Source: Candidatus Limnocylindrales bacterium (GTDB lineage: Bacteria > Chloroflexota > Limnocylindria > Limnocylindrales > CSP1-4). Taken from it: DNA of 44,070 bases. This document shows positions 10,365 through 18,454 of the stretch, piece by piece. The translations under genes and the position numbers were made by a program. The stretch spans positions 1-44,070 of the forward strand of contig JANWLH010000036.1 of NCBI GenBank assembly GCA_025450915.1, given 5' to 3'. Each line of letters begins with the position of its first letter. Position 1 is the first letter of the stretch. The notes beneath the pieces are model-generated. The model had not been told where the DNA came from and did not search any database. It saw only the letters and a program-made list of their open reading frames with translations.

Positions 10365-11186
10365 GTGTCCGCCACCCTGCCGGTCGCTCATGTCACGATC
10401 GATCCGCGCACCGGCATCGTGCTGCCCACCGAGGACCGGGACCTCATGACGCTCGGACTGCGCGACCTCGTGAAGCGCTGGGCGGCGGCCAAGGACCTGC
10501 CGCCGATGGCGGCCGAGGCGATGACCGGGGCCGACCGCAAGGCCCAGGCCCTCGGGGTGCCCGGCGGCCGGCTGATGGAGCAGGCGGGCACGGCCGTCGC
10601 TGCCGCAGTCCGGGCCGTGGCCGCCGACCAGGGCCGGCTCGGATCGGGCCCGATCCTGGTGATGTGCGGCCCGGGCAACAACGGCGGCGACGGCTTCGTG
10701 GCGGCCCGCCGGCTGGCCCACCTCGGGCTCAACGTGCTGGTCGTCTTCGTCGCGCCGGAGGCCAAGCCCGGAACGCCGGATGCGTCCGTCAACTGGGACC
10801 GCCTGGCGAACGAGGCAACCGTGACCCGGATCCATGCGCCCTCGACGCGCGACCTCGTGATCCTCGGGCAGGGGATCGAGAGGGCAAGCGTGATCGTCGA
10901 TGCGCTCCTGGGCACCGGCGTCCGTGGCGCCCTGCGCGATCCGATCCGGACGGCGGTCGAGATGATCCGCCGCGCCGCCGCCGCGGGCGTGCCCGTTGTC
11001 GCCGTGGACACCCCGACCGCGGTCGACCTGACGAGCGGCGAGGCGTCGGATCCGGCCGTCCGGGCCGACCTGACGGTTACGTTCCATCGCCCGAAGACCG
11101 GGCTGCTGACACGCCGGGGTGCCGCGCTGGCGGGCAAGGTCCTCGTCGCCCCGATCGGAATTCCGCTGGAGGCCGACCGTGCCTGA
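10365..11186 (+). CDS. nnrE: NAD(P)H-hydrate epimerase, YjeF N-terminal domain only
   Basis: The 273-residue protein repairs damaged cofactor by interconverting the R and S forms of NAD(P)HX. The YjeF_N domain shows MEQAGTAVA near residue 70, CGPGNNGGDGFVAARRL near 102-118, and VDALLGTGVRGALR near 183. The ADP/ATP-dependent dehydratase domain fused in E. coli YjeF (NnrD) is absent, so that partner must be encoded elsewhere or be missing. The first 45 residues are an extra lead before the domain, so a later start is possible, but the -10 spacing favours 10365. The end overlaps the next gene by 8 nt. Confidence 0.85.
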   Translation: MSATLPVAHVTIDPRTGIVLPTEDRDLMTLGLRDLVKRWAAAKDLPPMAAEAMTGADRKAQALGVPGGRLMEQAGTAVAAAVRAVAADQGRLGSGPILVMCGPGNNGGDGFVAARRLAHLGLNVLVVFVAPEAKPGTPDASVNWDRLANEATVTRIHAPSTRDLVILGQGIERASVIVDALLGTGVRGALRDPIRTAVEMIRRAAAAGVPVVAVDTPTAVDLTSGEASDPAVRADLTVTFHRPKTGLLTRRGAALAGKVLVAPIGIPLEADRA

Positions 11187-11433
11187 TCCGGCCTCGGACC
11201 CGACCCCGAATCCGACCCACGATCCCGCGACGGCCCGTGTCTACGGCTGGCGCGAGGTCCTGCTCGTCGGCGGGATCATAGTCGCGATCGTCCTCGGCAT
11301 CTCGCTCGTCACGACCATCCTGCCCGACGGTCCGCGCTGGGTCATCTTCCAGTCGCCGCTGGCGATCATCGTCATCGCCGTCGGGACCGTCCTGGTGCTC
11401 GCCAGCCTCCTGCGAGGATCACGCCGGAGCTGA
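11179..11433 (+). CDS. Small two-span membrane protein
   Basis: The protein has 84 residues. A hydrophilic N-terminal part rich in Asp, Pro and Thr (1-26) precedes two hydrophobic helices, about residues 30-48 (VLLVGGIIVAIVLGISLV) and 58-76 (SPLAIIVIAVGTVLVLASL). The end is basic, LRGSRRS. The GTG start lies inside the end of the epimerase gene (8-nt overlap), suggesting coupling. No family is recognised; it is probably an inner-membrane accessory protein. Confidence 0.65.
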   Translation: MPDPASDPTPNPTHDPATARVYGWREVLLVGGIIVAIVLGISLVTTILPDGPRWVIFQSPLAIIVIAVGTVLVLASLLRGSRRS

Positions 11434-11606
11434 GCACGGGCTCGCCAGTTTTTCCCTATGTACACGCGCACGATGGCGGCCTAGACTCCCGCCCATCAAA
11501 CGCCACGGCCCGGGGTCGTGACCAGAGCCCGTAGCACGCTGACCGAACTCCTCTCTGGCTGACGCGAGGAACCGACGGCATCGCGAGGCTACACAGAGGA
11601 GTGTTC

Positions 11607-11996
11607 GTGTACACCGATAAGAACCTGACCTGCGCCGACTGTGGGCAGGAATTCGTCTTCACTGCCAGCGAGCAGGACTTCTACGCCCAGCGCAACTTCA
11701 CCGAGCCACGCCGCTGCGCGAGCTGCCGGGCGAGCCGCAAGGCTGCCCGCAACGCCAGCGACGGTGGTGGCGGTGGCAGCTACTCCGCCGAAGGCGGTTC
11801 GTCGAGCTACGGCGGCTATGGGGCCGGCGGCTCGTACAGTGCCGGCGGCTACAGCGGTGCGCGCGACCGCGGCCCCCGCGAGATGTTCACGGCCACCTGC
11901 AGCAACTGCGGCCGTGACGCCCAGGTCCCGTTCCGCCCGACCAGCGGCAAGCCCGTCTACTGCAGCGACTGCTTCCGGACGATGCGCGGCGCCTGA
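11607..11996 (+). CDS. Two-part CxxC zinc-ribbon protein with Gly/Ser/Tyr-rich linker
   Basis: The protein has 129 residues. The N-terminal ribbon has C9-x2-C12 and C37-x2-C40, in the pattern of the small zinc-binding domain that starts DKNLTCADCG. Residues 54-88 are a low-complexity linker of Gly, Ser and Tyr. A second ribbon has C98-x2-C101 and C119-x2-C122 (TATCSNCG, CSDCF), as in CxxC-type nucleic-acid-binding proteins. The linker resembles those of RNA-binding, condensate-forming proteins. The GTG at 11607 is chosen over 11601 because AGAGGA lies 6 nt before it. A -10-like TAGACT near 11481 would give a leader over 100 nt long, consistent with post-transcriptional control. The function is not established. 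Confidence 0.75.
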   Translation: MYTDKNLTCADCGQEFVFTASEQDFYAQRNFTEPRRCASCRASRKAARNASDGGGGGSYSAEGGSSSYGGYGAGGSYSAGGYSGARDRGPREMFTATCSNCGRDAQVPFRPTSGKPVYCSDCFRTMRGA

Positions 11997-12015
11997 CCCG
12001 CCCTTCGCCCAATCC

Positions 12016-12032
12016 GACCGCCGCCGGCGGTC
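12016..12032 (+). terminator. Hairpin after the zinc-ribbon gene
   Basis: GACCGCC at 12016-12022 pairs perfectly with GGCGGTC at 12026-12032 over a 3-nt loop, 20 bp after the stop codon. No U-tract follows. Confidence 0.45.
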
Positions 12033-12196
12033 CCGGGCTCCAACCCCGGCGCTGCGCCAGCCCAGCTGCCGATCCGGAGTCCCGAGACACCTGGCGGCGG
12101 TTCTGATTCCGGCCAGGAGCGTCGGTTGCGTGGGTTGGGACACCACGCGTACCATCGATCGGTCCCCCAACGCATTTCGCGAGGTTGCCCCACTCG

Positions 12197-13639
12197 ATGG
12201 CTGTCGGCTCCAGTAACGACTTCGACCTCGTCGTCCTTGGGGCCGGCACAGGTGGCTATACCGCCGCGTTCAGGGCGGCCCAGCTCGGGCTGCGCGTTGC
12301 CCTCGTCGACGAGGACAAGGTCGGCGGAACGTGCCTCCACCGCGGGTGCATCCCGACCAAGGCGCTCCTCGAATCGGCCGAGATGGTCAACCGGGCGCGC
12401 CACCTCAAGGATTACGGCGTCGTCCTGGCGGGCGAGCCGGAGATCGACTACGCGACGATCGCCGGCCGCCGCGATGCGGTCGTCAAGCGGATGTGGACCG
12501 GCCTCAGGAGCCTCGTCGACAAGAACAAGGTGACCTGGGTCGCCGGACGGGGACGGCTTGACGGGCCGAATCGGGTCCGCGTCCGCCAGCCCGGCGAGGA
12601 CGGCACGCCGGGAGCGGGCGGCGAGCGGATCCTCCAGGCGACCGACGTGATCATCGCCACGGGCAGCCGGGTGAAGAGCCTGCCCGGGCTCGTCCCGGAC
12701 GGCAAGGTGATCGTCACCAGCGACGACATCCTGCGCCTGACCGACCGGCCCGCGAGCATCGTGATCGTCGGCGCCGGTGCCGTGGGCGTCGAGTTCGCCA
12801 GCTTCTACCACGACATCGGGACGGCGGTGACGCTCCTCGAATACCTGCCCGGGATCGTGCCCCTCGAAGATCGCGACGTGAGCCAGCTCGTCGAGCGCAG
12901 CTTCACCAAGCGGGGCATCAAGGTGATCACCAAGGCGCGCTTCGACGTGGCCGCGGTGAAGACCTCGAAGAGCGGCGTCCGGCTGACGGTCGGACCCGAA
13001 GGCGGTCCAACCGAGGAGATCAGCGCCGAGCTGATGCTCGTGGCGACGGGCCGGGCGGCGAACACCGAGGAGATCGGCCTCGAGACCACCAAGGTCGAGG
13101 TCGAGCGCGGGGTCATCAAGGTCAACGGCAAGATGCGGACCCGCGAGCCGCACGTCTACGCGATCGGCGACGTGATCGGCGGGCTGTGGCTCGCCCACAC
13201 GGCGGCCCACGAGGGGATCGTCGCGGCGCACACGATCGCCGGCGAGAAGGATGTCCCGGAGATCGACTACAGCGAGCAGCCCAAGGCCACGTACTGCCGG
13301 CCCGAGATCGCGTCGATCGGCCTGACCGAGGCCCAGTGCCAGGAGCGCGGCCTGCCCTACAAGGTCGGCAAGGTGCCCTTCCAGGCGATCGCCAAGGCGA
13401 TCATCGGCGGCGAGTACGAAGGCTTCGCCAAGGTCATCAAGAACACCGAGACCGGTGACACGCTCGGCGTGCATCTCGTCGGGCCGCACGCCACCGATTT
13501 GATCGCCGAGGCATCGCTCGGCTTCGAGCTCGAGGCGACGCCCTGGGAGATCGGGGCGGCGACCCATCCCCATCCCACGCTTTCGGAGATCCTCGGCGAG
13601 GCGGCCCTCGCCGTCGACGGCCGATCGATCAACTTCTGA
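12197..13639 (+). CDS. lpdA: Dihydrolipoyl dehydrogenase (E3)
   Basis: The 480-residue flavoprotein reoxidises dihydrolipoamide on the E2 arm and passes electrons to NAD+. The FAD site is VVLGAGTGGYTAA (12-24) and the redox disulfide is C46/C51 in GTCLHRGCIP. The NAD site is IVGAGAVGVEF near residue 193, and the C-terminal HPHPTLSE carries the His-Glu pair of the partner subunit's active site. The ATG at 12197 places the FAD strand at the usual distance; an upstream TTG at 12185 is possible. It is the first gene of the 2-oxoacid dehydrogenase set, 13 bp ahead of E1-alpha. A TACCAT hexamer at 12150-12155 may be the operon's -10. Confidence 0.94.
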   Translation: MAVGSSNDFDLVVLGAGTGGYTAAFRAAQLGLRVALVDEDKVGGTCLHRGCIPTKALLESAEMVNRARHLKDYGVVLAGEPEIDYATIAGRRDAVVKRMWTGLRSLVDKNKVTWVAGRGRLDGPNRVRVRQPGEDGTPGAGGERILQATDVIIATGSRVKSLPGLVPDGKVIVTSDDILRLTDRPASIVIVGAGAVGVEFASFYHDIGTAVTLLEYLPGIVPLEDRDVSQLVERSFTKRGIKVITKARFDVAAVKTSKSGVRLTVGPEGGPTEEISAELMLVATGRAANTEEIGLETTKVEVERGVIKVNGKMRTREPHVYAIGDVIGGLWLAHTAAHEGIVAAHTIAGEKDVPEIDYSEQPKATYCRPEIASIGLTEAQCQERGLPYKVGKVPFQAIAKAIIGGEYEGFAKVIKNTETGDTLGVHLVGPHATDLIAEASLGFELEATPWEIGAATHPHPTLSEILGEAALAVDGRSINF

Positions 13640-13652
13640 TCAGGGAGGCGGT

Positions 13653-14771
13653 ATGACCGCGACCCGCCAGCGAGCGAAGGCCGCACCTCACCTCGGTGCC
13701 GCGGCCGGCCTCGACGACGACGAGCTCCTCGCGATGTACCGGATGGTCGCGCTCGCGCGCGCCGTCGATGAGCGGATGTGGATCCTCAACCGGGCGGGAC
13801 GCATCCCGTTCGTGATCAGCGGCCAGGGCCACGAGGGTGCCCAGGTCGGCGTCACCTGGGCGCTGCGCAAGGGCCATGACTGGATCGCGCCGTTCTACCG
13901 CTCGATCGCGATGTGCATGACCTTCGGGATGAGCGCCAGGGACATCATGCTCGCCCAGTATGCCCGGGCCAGCGACCCGTCCTCGGGTGGCCGCCAGATG
14001 CCCGGCCACTACGGCGATCGACGGCACAACCTGCTGTCGGTCTCGTCGCCGGTCGCCACGCAGATCCTGCACGCCGTGGGGATCGCCCTCGCGGCCAAGA
14101 TCCGGGGCACCGCCCAGGTGGCCCTGACGGCGATGGGCGAAGGCTTGTCGAACCAGGGCGACGTCCACGAGGCATTGAACTTCGCGGCGATCCACAAGCT
14201 GCCGTTCGTCTTCCTCGTCGAGAACAACGGCTATGCGATCAGCGTCCCGGCGGTGATGGAGCTGGCCGTCCCGGATGTCGCGGCGCGGGCAGCCGGCTAC
14301 GGGATCCCGGGCGTGGTCGTCGACGGTGCCGACGTCCTGGCCTGCTACGTCGCGGCGAAGACGGCGATCGAGCGGGCGCGGGCCGGCGACGGGCCGACCC
14401 TGATCGAGGCCAAGGTGACCCGGCTCACCGGCCACTCCTCCGACGACCAGCAGACCAAGTACCGGACCGAGGAGGAGATGGCCCTCGAGAAGGGACGCGA
14501 TGCGCTGCCCCGCTTCCGCGACCAGTTGCGGGCGGCCGGGATCCTGACGCCGGCCGTCGAGGCCGCCCTGACCGAGGAGATCGCGGCGATCGTGACCGAT
14601 GCCACCGAGTTCGCCGAAGGCGAGCCCGATCCCGAGCCGTCGACGGCGATGCGCTGGGTCTACGCCGAGGACTGGCCCTCGGAGACTCCGCCGCCGTGGG
14701 GCTTCGGCGAAGGCGACGACGACGCGGGCTCCGGCTCCGAGGGTGGCGGCCCGGCGGCGGGCGGCGACTGA
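13653..14771 (+). CDS. 2-oxoacid dehydrogenase E1 component, alpha subunit (branched-chain type)
   Basis: The 372-residue ThDP-binding subunit decarboxylates the 2-oxoacid. The ThDP/Mg motif runs from GEG (162-164) to NNGYA (191-195), with Glu replacing the usual middle Asp. GRQMPGHYG (113-121) and the phosphorylation-loop region RLTGHSSDDQQTKYR fit branched-chain 2-oxoacid dehydrogenases better than pyruvate dehydrogenases. About 20 residues at the C-terminus are acidic and Gly/Ser-rich, probably disordered. GGGAGG lies 5-6 nt before the ATG. Its stop overlaps the E1-beta start by one base (TGATG). Actual substrate (pyruvate, branched-chain or both) cannot be fixed from sequence. Confidence 0.92.
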   Translation: MTATRQRAKAAPHLGAAAGLDDDELLAMYRMVALARAVDERMWILNRAGRIPFVISGQGHEGAQVGVTWALRKGHDWIAPFYRSIAMCMTFGMSARDIMLAQYARASDPSSGGRQMPGHYGDRRHNLLSVSSPVATQILHAVGIALAAKIRGTAQVALTAMGEGLSNQGDVHEALNFAAIHKLPFVFLVENNGYAISVPAVMELAVPDVAARAAGYGIPGVVVDGADVLACYVAAKTAIERARAGDGPTLIEAKVTRLTGHSSDDQQTKYRTEEEMALEKGRDALPRFRDQLRAAGILTPAVEAALTEEIAAIVTDATEFAEGEPDPEPSTAMRWVYAEDWPSETPPPWGFGEGDDDAGSGSEGGGPAAGGD

Positions 14772-15754
14772 TGCCCACCCGGACGTTCATCGAGGCAATC
14801 CGCGAGACGATCGCCGGCGAGATGCGCCGCGACGAATCGGTCATCGTGCTCGGCGAGGACGTCGGCAAGAAGGGTGGCGTCTTCCTGGCGACCGACGGCC
14901 TGTGGGCCGAGTTCGGCTCGGATCGGGTGATCGATACGCCGCTGACCGAGTCGATGATCGTCGGCGCCTCGATCGGCGCTGCGGTCAACGGCCTGCGCCC
15001 GATCGCCGAGATCCAGTTCGCCGACTTCATCCACCCGGCGTTCAACCAGATCGTGTCCGAGGCGGCGCGGATGCGCTATCGCTCGAACAACGCGGTCGGG
15101 GTGCCGCTCACGATCCGCGCCCCGTACGGCGGGGGAGTCCACGGCGCGCTGTATCACTCGCAGTCGGTGGAGGCGTTCTTCAGCCACGTGCCCGGCCTGA
15201 AGGTCGTCGTGCCCTCGACGCCCTACGACGCCCGGGGCCTCCTTCGGAGCTCGATCCGCGACGACGACCCGGTGCTGTTCTTCGAGCACAAGAAGATGTA
15301 CCGGAGCGTCCGCGGCGACGTTCCCGACACGGACTACGTGGTCCCGCTGGGCCGGGCGGCGATCACTCGCCCAGGGACCCAGGTGACGGTGATCGCCTAC
15401 GGGTTGATGGCCCACTACGCCCTGGAGGCGGCCGAGCGGGTCGAGGAGGAGGGGATCAGCGTCGAGGTCGTCGACCTGCGCACGCTCCGGCCGCTCGACA
15501 AGGAGACGGTCATCGGCTCGGTCCGCAAGACCGGCAAGTGCCTCGTCGTCTACGAGGACAACCGCTTCGGCGGCTACGGCGCGGAGGTCGCGGCGACCGT
15601 TGCCGAGGAGGCCTTCGACTACCTCGACGGCCCCGTCACCCGAATCGCCGGCCCGGACGTCCCCGGCGTCCCGTACAACCACGTCCTCGAGGACTGGTTC
15701 ATGGTCGACCCCACCAAGATCACGGCAGGCATCCGCAAGCTCGCCGCGTACTGA
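14771..15754 (+). CDS. 2-oxoacid dehydrogenase E1 component, beta subunit
   Basis: The 327-residue partner of E1-alpha completes the ThDP site. The transketolase-like pyrimidine domain shows VLGEDVGKKGGVF near residue 26 and DTPLTESMIVG near 57; the C-terminal transketolase domain begins near residue 200 (TVIAYGLMAHYAL) and contains DLRTLRPLD. Length matches family members (about 325). It overlaps E1-alpha by one base. The E2 gene that normally follows is displaced to 16897 by an opposite-strand gene. Confidence 0.93.
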   Translation: MPTRTFIEAIRETIAGEMRRDESVIVLGEDVGKKGGVFLATDGLWAEFGSDRVIDTPLTESMIVGASIGAAVNGLRPIAEIQFADFIHPAFNQIVSEAARMRYRSNNAVGVPLTIRAPYGGGVHGALYHSQSVEAFFSHVPGLKVVVPSTPYDARGLLRSSIRDDDPVLFFEHKKMYRSVRGDVPDTDYVVPLGRAAITRPGTQVTVIAYGLMAHYALEAAERVEEEGISVEVVDLRTLRPLDKETVIGSVRKTGKCLVVYEDNRFGGYGAEVAATVAEEAFDYLDGPVTRIAGPDVPGVPYNHVLEDWFMVDPTKITAGIRKLAAY

Positions 15755-15884
15755 GCGTCGTTGCTCCGGGCGAGTGGGCCGCGCCCGCCCGATCCTGGGG
15801 TTGGCGCCTTGGACCCGGGCGGCCCGAGTTGGTCGCGGCACTCTTTCGCCCTTTCCCGACCCGACCGCCCGGCCGTGCGGCCCT

Positions 15885-15926
15885 TGGACCGCGATTCTTC
15901 CGATCTACCAGCCGGTGAGGTGGTAC
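15885..15926 (-). repeat. Short dispersed repeat, copy B
   Basis: Read on the minus strand this resembles 9297-9336, sharing GTACC, TGGTAGA, AGAATCG and CCA in order. It lies in the gap between E1-beta and the inserted HTH-nuclease gene, just beyond that gene's stop codon. Confidence 0.4.
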
Positions 15927-15943
15927 GTGTGGATGCGCGTCGA

Positions 15944-16738
15944 TCAAGGTCGATCCGGGCCGTCTGATCCCAGGCCCGTGAGCAACTTCGCGCTCGCCCG
16001 GGCGTGATTCGATACAGGTTTGGGCCGCCGGACACGGTGCGAGCCCCGCGGTTCTTGCTTACGACCACGGGGATTGGTAATCCGGAAGAACAGCCGTCCC
16101 TGCAGGCTGCCCGATGGCGCCGCAAGCCAGCGACGCACGGCGATGTTCTGAGAAGGCAGCACCGAATCCAGAATCCGCGCATGCCGGGCGAGTTGATCGC
16201 GGGCCGTTGTCGACTCTGGCAGCACAAGGAGGCGGGAAATGCTCGTGGGCTGCCACTTGAGTTGATCCCGCGCGATGCCCGCCGCGAGACGGACCTTGGC
16301 ATCGTGGCGCCGGAGGGTCTCCTCGATCGAGGTGAGCTCCGTCTTCACCTCGATGACGAGCAGCGACCCGGTTCGAGGGTGGAAGGCCAGCACATCGACT
16401 GAGCCGCGTTCGCCGAAGATCGAATAGGTCACCTCGACGGCCCAGAGCCAGCCCATCTGTGCCAGGAGAGCGATCGTCGCGTCGATCAAGCGAGCATGGC
16501 CCTCATCGAGCATTCGATCGAGAGTTCCGCCCCGCCAGCGCACATCGATTTCGCATCGGGCATCGAGCAGGCCAAGGATGTGCCGCAGGGTGCGATTCGC
16601 AACCGTGTCGAGATGACCGCGCTCGATCGCCGAAACGAGTTGCTGCGATACGCGGGCTGCGGCGGCCAGGTCGGACTGGCGCCAGGCGCGCCGGCGGCGG
16701 AGGGCGCGGATGACCAGGCCGACGCGTCGATCGTCCAT
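15944..16738 (-). CDS. XRE-type HTH plus PD-(D/E)XK nuclease-fold protein, copy 2
   Basis: The 264-residue protein is a paralog of the gene at 512-1249. Residues 8-60 are an XRE-like HTH (RQSDLAAAARVS, IERG). The nuclease-fold signature has E102 in VEVTYS, D115 in GERGSVDVLA, and E130/K132 in LLVIEVKTEL, at the same residue numbers as copy 1. The next 90 residues are also collinear (VRLA-GIARD, RRW-APSG-LQGRLFF). A basic tail of about 45 residues follows. The ATG at 16738 matches the paralog's MDD start; the longer frame upstream would run into the E2 gene. It lies antisense between E1-beta and E2, splitting that operon, which suggests insertion. Role unknown; nuclease activity is inferred from the motif. 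Confidence 0.85.
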   Translation of the reverse strand: MDDRRVGLVIRALRRRRAWRQSDLAAAARVSQQLVSAIERGHLDTVANRTLRHILGLLDARCEIDVRWRGGTLDRMLDEGHARLIDATIALLAQMGWLWAVEVTYSIFGERGSVDVLAFHPRTGSLLVIEVKTELTSIEETLRRHDAKVRLAAGIARDQLKWQPTSISRLLVLPESTTARDQLARHARILDSVLPSQNIAVRRWLAAPSGSLQGRLFFRITNPRGRKQEPRGSHRVRRPKPVSNHARASAKLLTGLGSDGPDRP

Positions 16739-16744
16739 GGCCGG

Positions 16745-16750
16745 ATCATC
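16745..16750 (-). promoter_or_regulatory. -10-like GATGAT for HTH-nuclease copy 2
   Basis: On the minus strand GATGAT lies exactly 6 nt before the ATG at 16738, the same leaderless geometry as copy 1. Confidence 0.35.
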
Positions 16751-16896
16751 GCAACCGCGCCTTACCGGGCCAGTACCGAGCGGATGGCGGGCAGCGGCTC
16801 GACCGATCCGGGCGCGATGCGCGACACTGTGCCCTGGAGCCGGCCGGCCGATCATTGAGTCCGACTCGCAGCGCGACGTCCAGGAGGACTGAATCC

Positions 16897-18441
16897 GTGG
16901 CCAAGGTGACGATGCCCCAGCTCGGCGAGAGTGTTGCCGAAGGGACAATCGGCAAGTGGCTGAAGAAGCCCGGCGATCACGTCGACAAGTACGAGCCGCT
17001 CCTCGAGGTGATCACCGACAAAGTGAACGCCGAAGTCCCGTCGCCGGTCGAGGGCATCCTGACCACGATCCTCGTCGAAGAGGGCGCGACGGTCCCGAAC
17101 AACGCCGAGATCGCGATCATCGAGACGGCCGACGAAGCGGGCAGCGCAACGGCTGCCGCCCCTGCGCCGGCAGGCACCTCGACCCAAGCCGCCGCGGCCA
17201 CCGCCCCTGGCGCCGCCGCGGCCCCCACTGGCCCAGTCGTGACCTCGACCCCGGCCGCCTCGACCCCGGCCGCCTCGACCCCGGCCGCCTCGACCCCCGC
17301 GAACGGTCCCGCGGGCTCTGACGAGCGACCCGAGCGGCACTCCGAGCCGGCTCTCGCCCCCGCGGCCATCGCCACCGAAGATGAAGGCTCGCTGCCGGGC
17401 GACCCCGATGCCCGGATGACGCCGGCCGTCCGCCGCCTGCTCCGCGAGCATGGCCTGACCGCAGCGATGATCGTGGGCACCGGCGGCGGTGGCCGGATCA
17501 CCCGCGACGACGTCTCGAACTACGTCGAGACCCAGCGCACGAACACGCCGGTCGGCGGCCAGGTCGTCGGCGGCGCCGCAGCCAGCGGAGCGGCCGCGCC
17601 AACCGGCGGCGCGGGATCGACAACCGCCGTGCCACCGGCCACCCGCCCGGCGCCCCGCGTCGAGGCGGCCCCGGCTCCCGCCGCCAGGGCGAGCTCAGCC
17701 GGCGCATCCAGCCAGATCAGCTTCCCCGAGGGTGCCGACGAAGTCCTCCTGCCGATGACCCAGATGCGCAAGGGGATCGCCGCCCAGATGACCCGGGCGC
17801 TGGCAATTCCCCACGCCTACGTCCAGATGGAGGTCGACGTCTCCGGGCTCGTCCGGTTGCGCGACAAGCTCAAGCGCGAGTACCACGCCGCCAACGGCCT
17901 CTCCCTGAGCTACGTGCCGTTCGTCGTCAAGGCGACCGTCGAGGCGCTCCGGCGGAACCCGACGTTCAACGCCAACTGGACCGATGCCGGCCTGCTGGCC
18001 AAGCGCAAGTACAACATCGGCGTCGCCGTGGCGGTCGACGACGGGCTGATCGTGCCGGTCATCCGGGATGCCGACCAGCTCTCGATCCACGGCCTGAATC
18101 AGGCCATCTCCGAAGTCGCCGGTCGGGCCCGGCTGAACAAGCTCCGTGTCGACGATTTCGGTGGCGGCAGCTTCACGATCGACAACACCGGCTGGCTGGG
18201 CTCGAACCTGACGATGCCGATCATCAACTCGCCCGAGGTCGGGATCCTGACGATGGAGGCGATCACCAAGCGCGCCGTCGTCCTCGAGACGGCCGACGGC
18301 GACGTGCTCGCGATCCGGCCGGTCATGAACGTCGTCCTCGGGCTCGACCACCGGGCGAACGACGGCGCGGGCGGAGCTGCGCTCCTGCGCGACATCAAGG
18401 CCTGGCTCGAAGGGGTCGGACCCGACACCGCGATCTACTAG
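16897..18441 (+). CDS. 2-oxoacid dehydrogenase E2 component (dihydrolipoamide acyltransferase)
   Basis: The 514-residue core enzyme carries acyl groups on lipoyl-lysine to CoA. Domains in order: lipoyl domain 1-78 with lipoyl lysine K42 in ITDKVNAE; Ala/Pro/Thr linker 80-165 with TPAAS repeats; E1/E3-binding domain about 170-210 (MTPAVRRLLREHGL, GRITRDDV); a second flexible linker; catalytic CAT domain about 280-514, with the HRANDG active-site motif (H-x3-D-G) near residue 485. AGGAGG about 9 nt before the GTG fixes the start. It would be contiguous with E3-E1a-E1b but for the gene at 15944-16738, and it now has its own 160-bp upstream gap. Downstream SDR and lipA genes follow closely. Confidence 0.94.
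   Translation: MAKVTMPQLGESVAEGTIGKWLKKPGDHVDKYEPLLEVITDKVNAEVPSPVEGILTTILVEEGATVPNNAEIAIIETADEAGSATAAAPAPAGTSTQAAAATAPGAAAAPTGPVVTSTPAASTPAASTPAASTPANGPAGSDERPERHSEPALAPAAIATEDEGSLPGDPDARMTPAVRRLLREHGLTAAMIVGTGGGGRITRDDVSNYVETQRTNTPVGGQVVGGAAASGAAAPTGGAGSTTAVPPATRPAPRVEAAPAPAARASSAGASSQISFPEGADEVLLPMTQMRKGIAAQMTRALAIPHAYVQMEVDVSGLVRLRDKLKREYHAANGLSLSYVPFVVKATVEALRRNPTFNANWTDAGLLAKRKYNIGVAVAVDDGLIVPVIRDADQLSIHGLNQAISEVAGRARLNKLRVDDFGGGSFTIDNTGWLGSNLTMPIINSPEVGILTMEAITKRAVVLETADGDVLAIRPVMNVVLGLDHRANDGAGGAALLRDIKAWLEGVGPDTAIY
17244..17297 (+). repeat. 15-bp tandem repeat inside the E2 linker
   Basis: Three exact copies of a 15-bp unit (CTCGACCCCGGCCGC) and a 9-bp partial copy encode STPAA units of the flexible linker. 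Copy number may vary between strains by slippage without breaking the frame. Confidence 0.9.
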
Positions 18442-18454
18442 GCACAGGCCGCCG

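Noticed and set aside
10040-11281. Long plus-strand frame of 413 codons across mutY and nnrE
   Set aside because: It is out of frame with two genes that have clear catalytic motifs, and its Arg/Gly/Pro-rich composition is that of a high-GC shadow frame.
17244-17297. CRISPR-like array or minisatellite
   Set aside because: The 15-bp units are contiguous without spacers and encode the in-frame TPAAS linker of E2.
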